Shown: positions 48,556-59,179 of the stretch, one piece after another
Layout: each line of letters starts with the position of its first letter
Position numbering within the stretch: the stretch's first letter is position 1
DNA from: Volvox africanus
Taxonomy: Eukaryota; Chlorophyta; Chlorophyceae; Chlamydomonadales; Volvocaceae
Reading direction: 5' to 3'
DNA: 64,000 nt
NCBI GenBank assembly: GCA_030268105.1
Contig: BSDZ01000032.1
Coordinates: forward strand, 558,001-622,000
Made by a program: the position numbers and the translations under genes
The notes under the pieces: model-generated
The model's database searches: none
Seen by the model: the letters and a program-made list of their open reading frames with translations, nothing else
What the model was told of the DNA's origin: nothing

Positions 48556-50517
48556 TCAGAAATAATTGGTCAAGCCAAGGAACTTACGCAGCTCCGTGAG
48601 GTTCTGAGGTGCGGGCCAATCGTGAACCACGGCGACCTTCCTCGGGTCCATCTTCACACCGGTAGCCGACACAATGTGGCCCAAATATTCCACCTGAGGC
48701 TGCGCCCAAAAGCATTTGGCGCGTTTAGCAAACAATTGCTCCCGCCTCATAACGTCGAGCACGAGCCGAAGATGCTCCAAGTGCTCCTCACGCGTCTTAG
48801 AATAGACCAAGATGTCATCCAGGTAGCAAACAACGAACCTGTCGATAAACGGCCTAAACATTCGGTCCATAACCGCCTGAAACGTCGCAGGGGCATTAGT
48901 CAAACCAAACGATAGGACCGTATACTGGAAGTGACCGAAGGGCGTCCGAAAAGCGATGCGGATCTGATTATAGCCCTGTTGCAAGTCAATCGAGGAAAAT
49001 TAAGCCGATCCCTTCAGCTTATCCAACAGGTCGTCAACACATGGCAAAGGGTAGCGATTTTTCACCGTACTCGCATTCAACCCCCGGTAATCGATGCACA
49101 TGCGCAAGGTCCCATCCTTCTTACCGACAAACAAAATCGGTGCAGAATACGGGGATGTGCTGGGGCGTATCATACCCTTCGAGAGCAAATCCGTCACCTG
49201 GCGCTTTACCTCGTCCAGCTCCAATGGACTCAACCTGTACATTGGCCGGGCCGTAGGCTGCGCTCCAGGCATGAGAGGGATTGTGTGATCAACAGGACGC
49301 ATAGGTGGTAGGCCAGGGATATCTTTAAAGACGTCCTCACACTGCGACAGTAGGGCCTCAACCTCAGGATCCACAGAAATCTGCGCGGAGGTGGCACAAC
49401 AGCCCACCCGCGGCCTCAAAAGCAGTCCGTGGGCACCCTTCCGTAACAAACGGACGGCTTCCTTACGCCCGACTAGCTCTGGTTCGATTCGCGCGGCCAT
49501 AGGCACCGCCTCAGCTTCGCCCTCCTTTGGTGTGACATGTTCGAATGATAGGAAAGGTACCTTAATCGACAGAGTACCCTTGCACGTATGCAGGGTTGCG
49601 GTCTCCATGTCGATGCGCGCGCGGTACTGTCGTAATGTCGAGGACCCCATTATGTACGGTGCAGTCTCTGCTAAGCCCTGCAGCACGTACGGCCGGGTCA
49701 CAACACGCAAAGGGCCTATCGATAGGCTAAGGGTAATTCTGCCCACGATGGGATGCTTACCCCCGTCAGCAAGGGTAACCTGTGGACAATCAGACGACTC
49801 TGGGGTCAACCCCAGCGCATTCACCTCTGCGACAGAGATGAAGTCGTCGCTGGCACTGGTGTCAACAAGTGCCTTCAGAGTACGGCCATTCAAACCGATC
49901 TGAACCACTGGGACACGGTTATCTACGAGCGACTGCCCAGCAAATAACGTCGGTGCACTTAGGGCGGGTCTGTAACCTACGGCACCCTCATCAGGAGCTT
50001 CATACCAAACGTCAACCGAGTAGGATGTGCCTGGCCACGGAGCCAGCATACCCTCCCGATCCACACCATTAAACAAAACGGTGCCCGGCTCGAACCGGTG
50101 GACACGCCGCATACCCCTTAACGATGCCTCTGCCTTGCGCCGACAGAAAGCGGGGAGTAATACACATGCAGCGGTGCCTGGATATTGACGCCTACATCTC
50201 CTATAAACGGCCAACTGTTCCGACATCTCACGCAGAGACGAGGGGATGAACAAAACCACGTGGTTAGACAGATCGATAGACGACAGGGGACGGCGAGGTG
50301 TAAACAAATTACACAACGGATCGAAGCAGAGAAGTCCCGTGCGTCCGTCAAGCGTGATGCGCCGCGCAATGACTCGCTCAATGTGTCCAAGTACGCAAGG
50401 CAACAATGCCTTCACGGCTGGCCGTAAGGATGACCACTGACCACGCGTTAGTTCAGAAATCCCGGGCGGTGCCCCCTCCACAGGAACCCAGGCAAGCCCC
50501 TATTTCGGCTGAGGTAC
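48556..50517 (-). pseudogene. N-terminal pol of A2 (protease and RT)
   Basis: Minus-strand frames 50481-49000 and 48984-48556. Pol starts in the gag frame after UAG (near 50519). The protease motif is mutated to [11 protein letters not shown] (Gly to Ser). RT motifs from [12 protein letters not shown] to [10 protein letters not shown] are visible, but a TAA interrupts after LKGSA (49000) and 24 bp are missing (QIRIAFRTPFG versus [19 protein letters not shown] in A1). Confidence 0.93.
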
Positions 50518-51736
50518 AAACGGCGGCAGTAACGGGCAATCCTTCGTAGGATGACTCTCCGCGCACCGTAGACAAACATTGGCCGCTTTCCGACGTTCGA
50601 ACTCAGAACGATTGCAATTCCATTTTGGCATAAACGAGTCATCCGTGCGAGTCCGCTTCGCATTGGGGTCAGAGCGCTGTGCGGCTGCCGACGACGGCGC
50701 ACCACCACGCTTCCTGCTCTTAGCCGGGTCCGAGCTCGGACCTGCTCCTCCTGACCCGCGGACACCCGAGCTAGCGCCCCCGCGCGCCTGGCGTTGCCGG
50801 TTGCTGCGTCATGTCGCGGCAGTAGGTGTGGGGCGGGTCGCTCCGAGTTCCTGGTCGAGAGCTACAGCTTCCCCAAGCGGATCCTGCACTTGCACGGCAT
50901 TTGCACGAGGGACAGACTTGACTTCTTCCTCACCGGCAAGGAGTCGTATCTCCGTACCCTTAGCAAAAGTGACCAACGCGTCATACGACTTGATCTGCGC
51001 TCCAACCAAGTCAGTGGCGCACCATTTAGCCAAAAGTTTCGTTAGGCCTCGCCTAAACCAAAAGACACGCTCAGATTCGGTGAGGTCAGCAATGGGAGTC
51101 ACAAGTGCTTCGAAGCGTGACTGGTACGCAGGTACATTTTCATCCCGACGCATGTGGTAGCTACCGGCTGCCAAAACCTTACGAGCCTCCACATCACGTG
51201 CTTGAACCTCAGTAGCGAACCGTGCGAGCAAAGCGGCGATCATCTCGTCAAAAGTATAGTCGCCCCGGGCAGTGGTCCATTCGCGATACCAGTCCTTCGC
51301 TGAGCCCTCGAGGGTGTTACCAACGAAGAGACACCTGATACCATCATTATCGCCACCATGAACAGCCTGGAGATACTTTTTAGCATCACGCACGTACGCA
51401 CGAGTTGCATCGGCTATGCTAGGTCCTGGTGTTTTTTTCAGTCAGCGAGATATTGAGCCTAGGAACGGGAATTGACAATCTCATCACCTCAGGGATGTCA
51501 TCGTGCCCTCGAGCTTGAGGTAATGGCAGAACCCTTGGTCCAGCAGTGTTGTCCATATTCGTATTAACTGCTGAATGCGGCACAATTAAGTGAGCAGGGG
51601 TCTGAAGGACAAGGGGCTCTTGAGTGGCTCGCGTGCCAACAGTCTCAAGACCTCTATCCGGAGCTCTAGCAGCCACAACAAAATCGGGTTGGCTAGCTAG
51701 GCTAGTGTGCGGCGTATCGTCGTGTTCCGCGGACAT
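50518..51736 (-). pseudogene. gag of A2 (frameshifted)
   Basis: Starts MSAEHDDTPHTSLASQPDF at 51736. The frame is lost near 51425 (SLTEKN...), resumes as MRDAKKYLQAVHGGDNDG at 51393-50809 with the capsid-like core (FVGNTLEGSAKDWY), and shifts again near 50800 before the zinc knuckle. The equivalent gag in A4 is continuous. Confidence 0.92.
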
Positions 51737-52135
51737 GGAGCACGAAGCGATACCCTAGGTTTGCGTAATAGAAGCCGACTTCTATCGCAAAGGCAAGAGT
51801 ACAAAACGATTCGGTGATCCTACCGACAGTACTCTTGAGAAGATTCAGTAAACTCAGCAAATACTTGCCCAGCTGAGTCCTGATCTCCGTAGTTTGGGCG
51901 ATGAGAGTCGCCAACTGGTCCGGACGAAAGCCGGTCTCAGTCGCCGCGGCAAGCAATGCCGGTGCACTGAGATTACCTGCGACTCAGAGCGTACACTTAC
52001 ACAACAAGTGCAGCAATCAATGCAAAAGCAATTAAACAATTACAAACCGGAAGCAGCGGCGTCCAACACGGCGCGGCCTAGATCTTCGGCGAAGGTATCT
52101 AGCGGTCCTCGAGGTTCGTCGCTGGAACTCGCCAT
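51702..52135 (-). CDS. ORF1 upstream of gag, spliced (A2)
   Basis: Exon 52135-52048 (MASSSDEPRGPLDTFAEDL...) and exon 51976-51702, with a 71-nt intron between (GTTTGT...GCAG). The splice sites and both reading frames are preserved although gag and pol of this copy are broken. Same product as in A1 and A4 with few changes. Function unknown. Confidence 0.55.
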
Positions 52136-52202
52136 AGAAAGGACCTACTTCCGATTAGACACAAAGAGACAGTTAGGCAACGAACCTGTCTCGATACCAA
52201 TT

Positions 52203-53035
52203 TGTTGTACCTCTCCTTCGTGTTTGCTCATAAGTATCTGCGCGTCTGAAGGCTTTCGACACCGATGCGCGAGCACTTGCAAGTACAGCAAGACAAGCGC
52301 AAGCAAACAGAGACAGCGGAAGACTTCAAACAAGAAGAGATATAACTTACAGTCTTACAGATCGAAGCGGTGCAATGGACGTAATCGCCGTCAGGGCCGG
52401 AAGCAAGCAATCATCACACGGCGGTGAATAGCGAAGTTTAAGCTTAGCTCGGGCTAAGTAGAATAGCGTATAGTAATAATAGCGTAGAACACACAAGTGT
52501 TCTCCAGTATTGAATGTCTTATCTTGCTTAGCCGTCCTCGCATCTGTTATACTCGCAGCATCGCAATGTCGTACGATTCACACTAGGAGGCCGATCCTAA
52601 GTGTGACAACCCTACTGCGTATAGGCGATGTCCAAGCATAACAACCTATAAGCCTTTCCGGCATTCGCATGATGCAAGGGTCCGAATAACGATATTCGGT
52701 TGCAAGGCATGCATCGCGACGAGTGCGGCGCTCTCAACGTGTGCTGTAATGAAGTAATATTATATCAAATAATATTACTTATCGTTTCGTAGCACGAGCA
52801 TAATGCGCACTTCAAGGATTCGGTATTTCATGCATGCTAGGCGGATTTGCCATGATGCGATATCGCGATGGATAATGACAACATGCCAAATGTATATATA
52901 AATGTATGCGAATACATTTATATCATGCAGGTTTATTCATATGCAATGATCATTCATGCGTTCGTCAAGATAGCATTTCGCCTCGTAGGGTCGCATCGAC
53001 CTACGCATCGGCGGGAAATGAACCGTAGCACAACA
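52203..53035 (-). repeat. 5' LTR of A2
   Basis: 833 bp, nearly identical to 45603-46435. Hairpins ccgaata/tattcgg (52682-52699) and tcacact/agtgtga (52578-52606). Confidence 0.95.
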
Positions 53036-53040
53036 CTGCC

Positions 53041-55816
53041 AACGGGTCCTCGTGGAACCGTGCAAGAATATCGTAGCGCAAAGCGTCGTCGTTTGGCACG
53101 ACGATTTGTGTGGTCGAGCCATCCTGCCGTATCCACAAATCGTTGCGCTTGTGCAAATGTTCCACATTGTTGGGCGAAGCGAACCATGGATCCACTTCAT
53201 ATGCCACCTTGAGTCGCTGCGCAAGGTCCGCTGCTATCGGCACCTCCTGACTGCATGAACGAGTAACCGGTGCTGCCAAAATTGCAGCATGTAATGATGG
53301 ATGTCGACTGAGAGCGTCAGCAATATTTATCCTGCCGGCGATATACTCCCATGTACAGTGGAAACGAGACAGATACTCCATCCACCGGGCTTGTCGTCGG
53401 TTAAGCGTAGGGACACTCTGCAAGAATGTCAGCGGCTTATGATCGGTCTTCAGCGTAAAAGGGCGGCCCTCGAGGTAACAACACCATTCCTTCAAAGCAT
53501 GTAGAGCTGCCAACAGCTCCTGCTCTCCGGTTGTATATCGGGTCTCCACACCCGAAAACTTCTTACTCGTGAAGGCGATCGGTCGTCCTTCCTGCAACAA
53601 TACAGCGCCGCTTCCATGCAAGGAAGCATCCGATACAACTTCAACACGGAATGGCAACGAGTGATCAGGGAAAGAGAGGGTAACATCGTCGGCGACGATT
53701 CGCTTGAGCTCTTCGAATGCCCGCTGACACATGGATGTCCAGGCTTCGAGAGAAACAAAACCTCCTTTCTTCGTCAAATTCGTAAGCGGGGCCGCAATAA
53801 TGGAATAATTTTTAATAAACTTACGGAAGTAGTTAGTCAAACCCAAGAACTGGCGTAGTTCGGTGAGGTTCTGAGGCGCAGGCCATTCGCGAACCACAGC
53901 TACCTTCCGTGGATCCATCCTGACCCCAGTGGCCGACACGATGTGGCCCAAATACTCCACTTGCAGCTGCGCCCAAAAACACTTGGCGCGTTTAGCAAAC
54001 AATTGCTCCCGCTTCATCACCTCAAGCAAGAGCTCGAGATGCTTCAGGTGCTCCTCGCGCGTTTTGGAATATATTAAAATATCATCCAAATAGCAAACGA
54101 CGAACCTGTCAATATATGGTCTGAACATGCGATCCATCACTGCTTGAAATGTGGCGGGCGCATTAGTAAGTCCAAACGACAAGACTGTGTACTCGAAGTG
54201 ACCAAAGGGAGTCCGGAAAGCGGTTTTCGGAATATCAGAGGCAGCGATGCGTATCTGATTATATCCTTGTTGAAGGTCAATCAAGGAAAAATAAGCTGAG
54301 CCTTTCAGCTTATCGAGCAGGTCATCGACGCGCGGCAAAGGGTAGCGATTTTTAATCGTAGTCGCATTCAAGCCCCTATAATCAATGCACATACGCAACG
54401 TCCCATCCTTCTTACCGACAAACAGTATCGGTGCAGAATATGGCGATGTGCTGGGCCGAATCATACCCTTTGTGAGCAGATCCCTCACTTGCCGTTTCAC
54501 TTCATCCAGCTCCAACGGGCTTAACCTGTACATAGGTCGTGAAACGGGTTGTGAGGCACAAGAGGGATTGTATGGTCAACAGGCCGCATAGGTGGGAGCC
54601 CTGGGATGTCATGAAAAACATCAGCATATTTATGCAGGAGGGCTTCGACCTCAAGATCCTTCACGGTGGACTGCGCGGTGGTAGCATTCGATTGCACCCG
54701 TAGCCTCACAAGCAACACATGGGCACCTTTCCGTATCATCCGATTGGTTTCCTTGCGCCCAATTAGCTTGGGTTCTTGTTTTCCGCTGACGATCGCCGTC
54801 AAAGCGAAGTTAACCTCAGGCTCCGCAACAATTCCGCCCTCCTCTGGTGTGAAATCTTGGTACAACAGGAAAGGTACCTTAGTCGATAGGTTCCCTTTGC
54901 ACAAACTAAGTGTGGTGGACTCCATATCGATGCGCGCGCGGTACTGTCGTAATGTCGCGGCACCCAGAATGTACTGTGCTGTGTCCGAGAGACCTTGTAG
55001 CACATACGGTTGGGCCCTAACACGCAGAGGGCCTATCGATAGGCTCAGGGTGATCCTGCCCACGATGGGATGCTTTCCTCCATTAGTGAGCGTAACCTGT
55101 GCACAATCAGACGACTGAGGGGTCAATCCCAAATCACTCACCTCCTTTGCCGAGATGAAGTCGTCACTGGCGCCAGTATCCACAAGCGCCTTCACCAGTC
55201 GACCTCCGAGGCCGATCTCGATAATAGGGACGTGATTCCCTGTCGGAGTCGACTCCGCAGACAATAAAAGGGATCCTATAGCAGGCTCGAACCTGGTAGG
55301 ACTCAAAAGAGGAGCCTCAAACCACACTTCAGCAGCGTAAGGTAGTTTAGGCAACATCGTCGGTTTGCCCGTCACATCCACACCGTTAAACAGAGCGGTG
55401 CCCAACTCGAATCGGAGGACACATTGCATACCTTCCCACAAAGACGCCACTTTACGTTGGCAAAAAGAGGGAATTAATATGCAAGCTGCAGTGTCCGGAT
55501 TTCGACGGCGGTACTTCTTGTACCTGGCGAGCTGTTCGCACAGCTCACGGAAAGATGAAGGGATTAGTAGAGAAGTGTGGCCCGATAAATTGAGGGAAGA
55601 AAGGGGGCAACGCGGCGCAAATAAATTACACAACGGGTCGAAGTGGTTTAGTCCCGTGCGCCCGTCGAGCGAAAAACGTCGCTCGATAGCCCGCTCCATT
55701 TGTCCGAAAACAGCAGGTAAAAGGGCCCTCACTGTGGGGTGTAACGACGGCCAGCGGCCACATTCACCTTCTTCTATCCCGGGAGAAGTCCCTTCCTCCA
55801 CATCCCGGGCAACTTC
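53041..55816 (-). pseudogene. protease-RT-RNase H part of B1 pol
   Basis: It follows the B1 gag UAG in the same frame (EVARDVEEGTSPGIEE...). The first frame (55816 to 54521) contains protease ALVDTGASDDFIS (about 55180). Just before RT a small deletion near 54555 shifts frame, and RT-RNase H continue in 54533-53041: [43 protein letters not shown] (Arg where family A copies have TGA), VVSDASLHGSGAV and TDHKPLTFLQSV. It ends in FHEDPLA at the A2 insertion. Confidence 0.94.
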
Positions 55817-57055
55817 CTAGGTCGTCTTCGGTACGAAAGGTGGCAAAAGGGGGCACTCGCGGGTAGGGTGTTCTCCCGCACACCGCAAACAAAGATTAGC
55901 AAACTTCCGACGGTCAAACTCCGAGCGTCGGCACTCCCACTTTTGCATGTACGGATCATCTGTCCGGGGTTTCTTAACACTAGGAGCCGCGTTCTGCATT
56001 GCAGCTACAGATGGCGTGCTCCCTCTTCGTTTGCCTTTAGCATGGCCAGAGCTCGGCCCAGCTCCCGCAGACCCACGATTACTTGGGTTGTGGCGTCCGT
56101 GATTGTCATACCGCCTTTCCTTATGAACGGTATGCATGGTTGCCGCGGGGCGTTGGCGGTCAGGACCCTGGTCCTTCGGCGTCAACTCCGAAGGCAGTTC
56201 CTGCGCTCGCATCGCGTGAACGCGAGGGTTAAATTGTTTAACGTCCTTGCCCGCCAAATGTCTAACTTCTGCACCTCTAGCAAAAGCTACCAAGGCATCA
56301 TAAGATTGGAAAGGAATTCCGCTAAGGTCAGTGGCGCACCATCGTGCAAGGGATTCAGTAAGGCCGCGATGGAACCAAAAGATATGATCCTCTTCAGGAA
56401 AGTTAACGATAGGTGTTATCAGCGCCTCGAAGCGGGACTGATAAGCAGGAACAGTTTCATGTGGACGCATGTGGTACGTGCCTTGTGCCAGCGTCTTACG
56501 AGCCTCATTGCCACGCGAGCGAACTTCCGTAGCAAAGCGAGCGAGGAGAGCATCGATCAAGTTATCAAACGTATACTTGCCCCTAGCGGTTGTCCATTCA
56601 TCATACCAGTCCTTGGCAACACCCTCGAGGGTATTCCCGACAAACAGGCATTTAATGGAGTCGCATCCCCCGTCGTGCACCGCTTGCAAATACTGCCTAG
56701 CATCACGAACGTAAGCCCGTGTCCTATCCGCGACGCTATGTCCTGAAATCTTTGCCTTTTCGTCAGCGGAAATATTGAGCTTAGGCATGGGGATAGTCAA
56801 CTTCATTACCTCCGGTATTCCGACGGGTTCTTGAACCGCGGGTGTTACCGGGGCCTGTTGTACTCCGACTCCCTCACTTGTTGTAGCCGCTGCCGACAGT
56901 GGTACAATCAAATGCGAAGGGGTCTGAAGGACGGTAGGATCAGACATAAGACGAGTCCCAACGGTATCGGGATCAGCAAAAGCAGTTCTAGTAGCGAGGC
57001 CGCCATCGGGCTGGCTGGCGGTGCCCAGATAGGAACTATCTTCGCGTCCCGACAT
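55817..57055 (-). CDS. gag of B1, intact
   Basis: 412 codons from MSGREDSSYLG to a UAG at 55819-55817. The capsid-like core contains FVGNTLEGVAKDWYDEWTTA and HMRPHETVPAYQSRFEAL (Ty3/gypsy retrotransposon gag family). A basic Gly/Ser-rich linker precedes the zinc knuckle CLRCAGEHPTREC (C-x2-C-x3-H-x4-C, one residue shorter than the usual spacing). Gag forms the particle that packages element RNA in the cytoplasm. The UAG is followed in frame by pol, as in family A, which implies readthrough for Gag-Pol. The start is chosen at the first ATG of the frame; tcgtgcttcATGTC is conserved with family A. Confidence 0.9.
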   Translation of the reverse strand: MSGREDSSYLGTASQPDGGLATRTAFADPDTVGTRLMSDPTVLQTPSHLIVPLSAAATTSEGVGVQQAPVTPAVQEPVGIPEVMKLTIPMPKLNISADEKAKISGHSVADRTRAYVRDARQYLQAVHDGGCDSIKCLFVGNTLEGVAKDWYDEWTTARGKYTFDNLIDALLARFATEVRSRGNEARKTLAQGTYHMRPHETVPAYQSRFEALITPIVNFPEEDHIFWFHRGLTESLARWCATDLSGIPFQSYDALVAFARGAEVRHLAGKDVKQFNPRVHAMRAQELPSELTPKDQGPDRQRPAATMHTVHKERRYDNHGRHNPSNRGSAGAGPSSGHAKGKRRGSTPSVAAMQNAAPSVKKPRTDDPYMQKWECRRSEFDRRKFANLCLRCAGEHPTRECPLLPPFVPKTT

Positions 57056-57089
57056 GAAGCACGAGCTTATTCGGGCAGACAGGAATTTA

Positions 57090-57453
57090 CTATAAACCTG
57101 AGAGCAACGTAACGTAAGAGGAATTTGTGACTATTCGCATACCGACAGAGCTCCCAAGTAGACCAAGGAGATAAGCGATATAGTCCGTCAGGTTGTCCTT
57201 TATTTCAGTAGTTTTCTGGATCAAAGCCTTGATTTGTTCCTCATTCAAATATTGTCCAGCCAATACCGCATTCAGTGTTGGCGTACGTTCACCTGCAACT
57301 CACAGTGCCAGATTCGCAACGAGAATGCAGCAACTATTTATCAGCAGGTGTCTAAATTCACAAACCAGAAGCGGCGGTGTCCAGAACAGCGCGGCCGAGA
57401 TCCTCTGCGAAGGTGTCTAAAGGGCTGCGGCGAGTGTCGTCGTCGATTGCCAT
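57090..57453 (-). CDS. ORF1 upstream of gag, spliced (B1)
   Basis: Exon 57453-57366 (MAIDDDTRRSPLDTFAEDL...) and exon 57292-57090, with a 73-nt intron between (GTTTGTG...TTGCAG), giving 96 codons. The second exon encodes LNEEQIKALIQKTTEIKDNL and then YIAYLLGLLGSSVG, matching family A in position and pattern. After SSVG (GT at 57142) similarity stops. Confidence 0.55.
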
Positions 57454-57521
57454 CACGAGAACCTACTTCCGATGAGGGACAATGCAACCATCATGATTCA
57501 ACCAGGTCTCGATACCAAATT

Positions 57522-57846
57522 TGTTGTATCCTTCCTTCTTCAATCATGTATTAGCTCTGCACGTCTAGGTGTTAGCTGCGTGCGTACCAAGCTTACGAAC
57601 AGCAAGGCAAGCCAATGCAAAAAGTAGACAGCGGAAGACTCAATAGCAAGGAAAGATTCAACTTACAATGTTCTTCAGTTACAGAATTACAGTCTGCCGT
57701 CAGACCCCGTCAGACCCCGTACGACATGCCTGATTAGCTAGATATACTCGAGTATATCATGCTAATATGATTGTATTATGCTTCATGATATCTGAATGCA
57801 TTGCGGCCTTCATAAATGTAAACGGTGATTGAACCCGCGTACAACA
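57522..57846 (-). repeat. shortened LTR shared by B1 and B2
   Basis: It begins like the B1 3' LTR (TGTTGTATCC) and ends like it (CGCGTACAACA), but about 500 bp of the middle (equivalent to about 43020-43518) are missing. The deletion point shows a doubled cagaccccgt. The B1 primer-binding region is on its left, and the polypurine tract of another B copy (B2) is on its right, so one LTR serves two elements. Confidence 0.9.
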
Positions 57847-59179
57847 ACTATCCCCCCTCCCGTATGCAGCATCCTCGCTGCATCGAACAGCATCGACTGC
57901 AAGGATCATTGGGTTTGCGAGGCGCGTAGACGAGCTTCCTCCAACAGGGGCTTCATTTCCGGCGAGAAGTTACGCATCGGCTCCTACGAATTATGCTCGC
58001 TAGAATAGCCAGTCCACTTGACCAGATATTCATGCACCTTCCACTTTCGTCGTTGTCGACCAATGCGACGAACCCGATAATCCAGTATGCGTTCCACATC
58101 ATACACCTTTTGCTTGCCTGCGATCCAGGTCTCGGGACCGGGGTCCATTACTGCAGGGGCATCGGTGTCGTTCGTAACGGGTGCTGTGCCGCGATAAGGG
58201 CGAATTAAAGAAATATGAAATGTGGGATGGATATTCATGTCAGAAGGTAGGGATAGCTCCACGGCTACATTCCCTACCATGCGAACAATGGGATATGGAC
58301 CGATCCAACGAGGTAACAACTTACGCGAACCGTTGGAGAGCGAACGCAAGTTCTTAGTGCTCAGTAATACCATTTGTCCCACCGAAAATGTTACATCTCG
58401 TTTAGATTTATTATAATAGTCCGTCGTCCGTTGTTGTGCCGCGTCCAGGCATGCCTTCGCGTCTGTCATGCGGGATAGGAACGACTTGGCAAAGGTTTTA
58501 GCCGCAGGGATATTTATCTCCAATTCTCGCCACACGGGTAGCGCAGGATGAAATCCATAATTCAGAAAGAAAGGGCTTTGACCTGTAGAGCGGTTAACAG
58601 CGTTGTTAAGCGCGAATTCTGCCGAAGTCAGAAACGTATCCCAAACAGAGGGTGTGCGTCCCGTGAAATTCCTCACCATGTCGCCCAAAGTGCGATTTAT
58701 GCGTTCAGTTTGCCCATCGGATTGTGCTCAAATGAACGCGCATACCGACGAGTTGACATAGTGCTTCCCAAAACTTAGACGAGAATTGACCACCGCGATC
58801 GGATATCACATTTTTAGGAACACCATGCAATCGAACCACGTTATCGAAAAATAATCGTGCTGTTTGCTCAGCGGTGCAAGACGAGGTGCAGGGGGCTAAG
58901 TGAACCATCTTGGTCAAACGATCGACCATTACGAACACCGAGTCGTATCCCCCCTCAGTTTTGGGCAGCGCGACTACGAAGTCCATAGAAACACTTTCCC
59001 AAGGGACATCTGGTATAGGTAAAGGTTGTAATAAACCCTGGCCCTTACCGGATAGTGTTTTATTGCGCTGGCATAAACTGCACCTTTGCACAAAGTTTTC
59101 CGCATCCTTCACCACGCGCGGCCACCAGAACGAGCATCGTACCAGCTCTGCCAATCACGTGCTTCCAGGATGTCCTGCC
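57847..59179 (-). pseudogene. integrase-chromodomain part of second family B copy (B2)
   Basis: Minus-strand frames 59154-58705 and 58688-57984. Integrase zinc region and core are present, including VISDRGGQFSSKFWEALC, which B1 lacks. A 14-bp deletion near 58724 (between short gtg repeats) removes AYHPQ and shifts the frame before DGQTE. The chromodomain ends at the same TAG (SSEHNS) as both B1 fragments. The sequence stops at 59179 at exactly the position where A2 interrupts B1. Confidence 0.93.

Larger units (their letters stand above)
45603..53035 (-). mobile_element. gypsy family A, copy A2, inserted in B1
   Basis: 7,433 bp, LTRs 45603-46435 and 52203-53035 (833 bp each). It is flanked by ctgcc (45598-45602 and 53036-53040), which lies in B1 pol between the RNase H and integrase zinc region. 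LTRs are of the longer 832-833 bp subtype shared with A3. Confidence 0.96.
42832..57846 (-). mobile_element. gypsy chromovirus family B, copy B1, split by A2
   Basis: Minus-strand element with its 3' LTR at 42832-43640 and a shortened LTR at 57522-57846. It is interrupted at 45602/53036 by A2. Target duplication candidate gaagg lies at 42827-42831 in the satellite. The matching right flank is not in this window, because the right LTR runs directly into a second B copy. Families A and B share LTR ends (TGTTGT...ACAACA), primer-binding core and domain order. Protein identity is moderate to high. Confidence 0.9.

Noticed and set aside
50579..51160. 193-codon plus-strand ORF opposite A2 gag (and its counterparts at 62357-62971)
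   Set aside because: Antisense shadow of gag; present only because gag codon usage leaves that frame open.
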